Source: Natronoglomus mannanivorans
GTDB taxonomy: Archaea > Halobacteriota > Halobacteria > Halobacteriales > Natrialbaceae
Assembly: GCA_025517485.1 (NCBI GenBank)
Contig: JAOPKB010000013.1
Span: forward strand, 62,001 to 126,000
Direction of reading: 5' to 3'
Length of the DNA stretch: 64,000 nt
Part shown: piece by piece, positions 61,094 through 64,000 of the stretch
Numbering within the stretch: position 1 is the stretch's first letter
Layout: every line of letters starts with the position of its first letter
Program-made: the position numbers and the translations under genes
The notes under the pieces: model-generated
Told to the model about the DNA's origin: nothing
Seen by the model: the letters and a program-made list of their open reading frames with translations, nothing else
Databases searched by the model: none

Positions 61094-62086
61094 TCAGTCC
61101 GCGACTCGACCGTTGTTGCTTCCAGTTCCGCTCGAGTCCTCGGCCGGGTTTTCGGCGTCGTCTTCGACCTCGAAGTCGAGGCCGTGGTCGAGATCGTCCT
61201 CGGCGGGACGTTCGCCGGTCGGCAGCGAGTCACGGAAGCGACTGACGACCGACCGGGCGTCGACGAGTTCGGGTTCGCTCATCGCGCCGAGCAAGGCCAG
61301 CGCCCGCCGTGCTCGCGTGCGTCGCCAGGAGGCCTCGCGGTGCTCGTAGGTTCGGATTCCCCGTAGGAAGTCGACCCTCGAGAACTCCGGCCAGTAGGGG
61401 GTACAGAAGAAGACGGCGGCTTCGTTGCCGTTGGCGTGCCACGGCAGGAAGTTCGACGTGCGCTCGTCTCCGCCGGTGCGGATGATGAGGTCGACGTCGC
61501 GGACGGGTTCGCCGTAGAGTCGTTGTTCGATGGTCTCGACGTCGACGTCCTCGGGCTCGAGGCTGCCCTCCTCGACGTCGCGGGCGACGCTCCGTGTGGC
61601 CTCCAGCAGTTCCGAGCGCCCGCCGTAAGCGAGGGCGACGTTGAGCACGAAGTTGTCGTACTCGCGGGTTCGCTCCTGGGCATAGTCGATCGCGTCCTGT
61701 ACCCGCGGGGGAAGTCGGCCGATGTCGCCGATAACGCGGATGCAGACGCCGTTGTCGTGGACCCGATCGGCGTCGGCGAACTCGCGAAGCTTGTCACAGA
61801 GCAGGTCGAACAGTGCCTCACGTTCCTCGGGCGGGCGGTTGAAGTTCTCCGTCGAGAAGGCATACAGCGTCAGTTCCTCGACGCCGACGTCCTGACACCA
61901 CTCGAGGACGCGTTCGGTCGTCTGTGCGCCTTCACGGTGGCCGTCGGAGGCCTCTTTCCCCGACTGGCGCGCGTAGCGACGATTTCCGTCCTGAATGACC
62001 GCCACGTGCGTCGGTGCGCCGTCGATCTCTCGAGCCAGCAGTTGCTCGTAGGCCGAGTAGACTCTCCGTTGGAACCAGCCGCTCAT
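61094..62086 (-). CDS. uppS: Polyprenyl (undecaprenyl-type) diphosphate synthase, cis-prenyltransferase catalytic subunit
   Basis: The 330-residue protein has the catalytic P-loop HVAVIQDGNRRYARQSG (Asp near residue 34), LTLYAFSTENFNRPPEE, and C-terminal VDLIIRTGGDERTSNFLPWHANGNEAAVFF with WPEFSRVDFLRGIRTY. It condenses isopentenyl diphosphate units in cis, building the lipid carrier for surface glycosylation (dolichol in archaea). Where bacterial UppS ends RRFGG, this protein continues ASWRRTRARR, so no RxG motif is present; a tail of about 70 acidic residues follows. The ATG at 62086 is chosen over a GTG at 62101. Confidence 0.93.
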   Translation of the reverse strand: MSGWFQRRVYSAYEQLLAREIDGAPTHVAVIQDGNRRYARQSGKEASDGHREGAQTTERVLEWCQDVGVEELTLYAFSTENFNRPPEEREALFDLLCDKLREFADADRVHDNGVCIRVIGDIGRLPPRVQDAIDYAQERTREYDNFVLNVALAYGGRSELLEATRSVARDVEEGSLEPEDVDVETIEQRLYGEPVRDVDLIIRTGGDERTSNFLPWHANGNEAAVFFCTPYWPEFSRVDFLRGIRTYEHREASWRRTRARRALALLGAMSEPELVDARSVVSRFRDSLPTGERPAEDDLDHGLDFEVEDDAENPAEDSSGTGSNNGRVAD

Positions 62087-62256
62087 CACTCCTGTCGACA
62101 CGACCGACGACCATGTGTCTTGTGTGTTCGTTCACGTGATTTTCCGATACAATCTATTTCGATAGCATGAGTTTGTGTAACACGCTCTCTGTCTTCGTCA
62201 CGATCGGCGTCTGCGAACCGTGACGGCTATGGGTCCGGACTGCCTCGCCTCGAGCA

Positions 62257-62670
62257 ATGGCAGACGTCATCGACGACGACCTCTATCAGCGAACGAAGGC
62301 ACTGCTCGAACCGGGCGAGATCGAACTCAACGGTGCGATCGTCCACACCGAGTACGAGTCACAGGAAGACGTCCAGATGATGCAGGCGACGATCGACGTC
62401 GGTGACGTCATCGCCGAACACGCGGGCCACGACCCTCGAGACTGTTACGTCTACTCCGGCAACGACGACTCCAACTTCTCCTCGAACCAGCATCAAGGTC
62501 TGACTCTCGAGGACGAGTCGTTCGTCTGGGAGTGCCAGCAGTTGCTCCGGAACGGGACCTTCGACGTCGTCATCTACTACGAAGCGAGTGCGGACCACGA
62601 GGCCATTCTCGAGGATATTCGCGAGCTCGGCCACGACGTGACGGGCGTCGTCTCCGCCGAATTCGAGTGA
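62257..62670 (+). CDS. Haloarchaeal conserved protein (DUF5778-like)
   Basis: In these 137 residues, MADVIDDDLYQRTKALLEPGEIELNGAIVHTEYESQEDVQMMQATIDVGDVI is an alpha/beta start, DPRDCYVYSGNDDSNFSSNQHQGLTL a polar middle, and WECQQLLRNGTFDVVIYYEASADHEAILEDI a conserved-looking end. I recall this as the halobacterial DUF5778 family, from memory. It is cytosolic with unknown activity, and divergent from uppS with about 170 bp between. Confidence 0.82.
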   Translation: MADVIDDDLYQRTKALLEPGEIELNGAIVHTEYESQEDVQMMQATIDVGDVIAEHAGHDPRDCYVYSGNDDSNFSSNQHQGLTLEDESFVWECQQLLRNGTFDVVIYYEASADHEAILEDIRELGHDVTGVVSAEFE

Positions 62671-62783
62671 CGGTCGATCGGCCGAGGACGGCGAGTTCTT
62701 GGTCCGGGTACACCGACCGCTCGAGACGCCGTGGTCGACACGATGCCGATTCCCTTATGCCCCGGTAGTTCCGAGGGTCGCCT

Positions 62784-63860
62784 ATGCACGCCGACGTCGA
62801 CCTCTCGGAACGCGATCGGGCCGTCGTCAACGCCTTTCAGGGCGGGTTCCCCGTCACCGAATCACCGTTCGAACCCGCAGCCGCCGCTATGCGCGACCAC
62901 GAAAACGGGGTCGACCTCACGGCCGACGACCTCCTCGAGACCGTCCGCGATCTGGACGAGCGCGGCGTCCTCTCCCGGTTCGGCGCGCTCGTCAACGCCC
63001 AGGAGATCGGCGGCGCGGCGACGCTCGTCGCGATGCACGCCCCCGCGGAGCGATTCGACGAGGTCGTCGAGCAGGTCAACAGCCACCGAGAGGTGGCCCA
63101 CAACTACGAGCGCGAACACCCCCACCTCAACGTCTGGTTCGTCGTCAGCGTCGCCGACCGCGACCGCGTCGACGAGGTGCTCGCGGAAATCGAGGCCGAA
63201 ACCGGCCAGCAGACGTACAACCTGCCCAAACTCCGCGAGTTCCGCGTCGAGGCGAAGTTCTTCGTCGACGGCCCGCTCGCGGACGGCCTCGACCTCACAC
63301 ACCTCGGTCCCGACGTCACCCCGACCGACGAAACGACGCTGACGCCCGCCGAACGCGACCTCGTCCTCGAGATTCAGGACGGGTTCCCGCTCTCCGCGAC
63401 TCCCTACGCCGACATCGCCGAGACGATCGGACAGGACCTCGAGTGGGTCCTCGAGACGATCGCGCGCTTCGATCTCGAGGGGAAGATCCGCCGGATCGGC
63501 GTCATCCCGAACCACTACGCGCTGGGCTACACGGAAAACGGGATGACGGTCTGGAACGTGCCCGACGAACTCGTTCCGGAGGTCGGCCACGAGGTCGCCT
63601 CGCTGCCGTTCGTCACCCACTGTTACGAGCGCCCGCGCCACGAGGGCGTCTGGCCGTACAACGTCTTCGCGATGACCCACGGCCGCAGCGAAGCGGAGAG
63701 CGACCGCCGGGTCCAGCAGGTCCGCGAGACGATGGCCGAGTACTGGGACGTCGGGAACGAAGACTGGGACACCCTGTTCTCGACGCAAATCCTGAAGAAG
63801 ACCGGTATCAGGATCGACGAGCGGGCCGACGCGAACACCGAGACTCGAGGGTCGGAGTGA
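62784..63860 (+). CDS. ahbAB: Fused siroheme decarboxylase (AhbA-AhbB type)
   Basis: This 358-residue protein is two AsnC/Lrp-like modules in tandem. Module 1 (about 5-170): VNAFQGGFPVTESPFEPAA and RFGALVNAQEIGG, with HLNVWFVVSVADRDRVDEVL. Module 2 (about 190-340): LEIQDGFPLSATPYADIAETIGQ, RRIGVIPNHYALGYTENGMTVWNV and PFVTHCYERPRHEGVWPYNVFAMTHG. These match the AhbA/AhbB pair that decarboxylates siroheme to didecarboxysiroheme in the archaeal heme pathway; here one chain carries both. Such genes are often mislabelled as Lrp regulators. The start ATG 62784 gives MHADVDLSERD. Confidence 0.9.
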   Translation: MHADVDLSERDRAVVNAFQGGFPVTESPFEPAAAAMRDHENGVDLTADDLLETVRDLDERGVLSRFGALVNAQEIGGAATLVAMHAPAERFDEVVEQVNSHREVAHNYEREHPHLNVWFVVSVADRDRVDEVLAEIEAETGQQTYNLPKLREFRVEAKFFVDGPLADGLDLTHLGPDVTPTDETTLTPAERDLVLEIQDGFPLSATPYADIAETIGQDLEWVLETIARFDLEGKIRRIGVIPNHYALGYTENGMTVWNVPDELVPEVGHEVASLPFVTHCYERPRHEGVWPYNVFAMTHGRSEAESDRRVQQVRETMAEYWDVGNEDWDTLFSTQILKKTGIRIDERADANTETRGSE

Positions 63861-64000
63861 GCGATTTCCAGACTGACCGAACACGTTCCCGACGACATCG
63901 ACGGATCCATCCCCGCATATCGATCGACATGCGACAACTCCGTTCACGCTACACAGGACGACGACCCCGACCTCGACCACGACCACGACCACAACCATGA
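63861..64000 (+). other. Right edge, no gene resolved
   Basis: One frame reads an Asp/His-rich stretch (DDDPDLDHDHDHNH) over the last 50 bases after TEHVPDDIDG. It has no clear start codon inside the window; it could be the beginning of a His-rich gene cut by the edge, or non-coding repeat (gaccac)n. Confidence 0.25.

Overview
The window is haloarchaeal chromosome, most like the Natrialba/Natrinema/Haloterrigena group (family placement is inference). The signs are high GC with very frequent CTCGAG, strongly acidic proteins, archaeal lipid enzymes (glycerol-1-phosphate dehydrogenase, cis-prenyltransferase), archaeal DnaG, a fused FolC-FolP, HalOD1-type and other haloarchaeal small proteins, and TATA elements about 25-35 nt ahead of ATGs, which suggests leaderless transcripts. 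No rRNA, tRNA, CRISPR array or complete insertion sequence was seen.

Layout. 0-3.7 kb: 3' end of egsA, an ABC exporter pair and a flippase-like membrane protein, then a decayed second copy of the egsA 3' end. 3.8-12 kb: surface region with a small exported protein, an S9 peptidase, a seven-blade FG-GAP protein whose Thr-Pro linker is broken by two identical 5-bp losses, a Ser/Asp-rich membrane-anchored protein, a glycosyltransferase and a HalOD1 protein. 12.8-15.3 kb: bifunctional folate enzyme. 15.4-24.7 kb: the most unusual block. It holds a zinc-ribbon membrane protein in operon with a helicase-IV-like SF1 helicase, converging on a chaperone set: a membrane J-domain protein with Ig-like modules, an Hsp70 without its lid, a divergent GrpE and a truncated Hsp20. 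24.8-31.9 kb: carB, haloarchaeal conserved proteins and an FAD oxidoreductase. 32-42.5 kb: MFS carrier, polysaccharide deacetylase lipoprotein, FAD amine-oxidase-like enzyme, thrB, pdxS, a DUF1405 protein and small membrane or regulatory proteins. 42.7-50.4 kb: valS with a Ser-Glu repeat tail, an RND/MMPL exporter and an HFX_2341-type regulator. 50.6-52.4 kb: an exported protein built from about 36 DNGVDDAD units interleaved with six short beta modules. 52.7-64 kb: SSS symporter with DUF3311 partner, membrane wHTH protein, dnaG, a DUF92 membrane protein, a degenerate and a canonical cis-prenyltransferase, and a fused siroheme decarboxylase.

Two sets of genes look like working systems. The lidless Hsp70, membrane J-protein and GrpE look like a dedicated membrane-directed chaperone machine, possibly tied to the converging helicase operon. 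The two cis-prenyltransferase homologues look like complementary halves of one heteromeric enzyme: one has the catalytic DGN motif and the other has the C-terminal RxG motif. A DUF92 protein beside them may act on polyprenyl phosphates. Functional links within both sets are inference from gene order and motifs.
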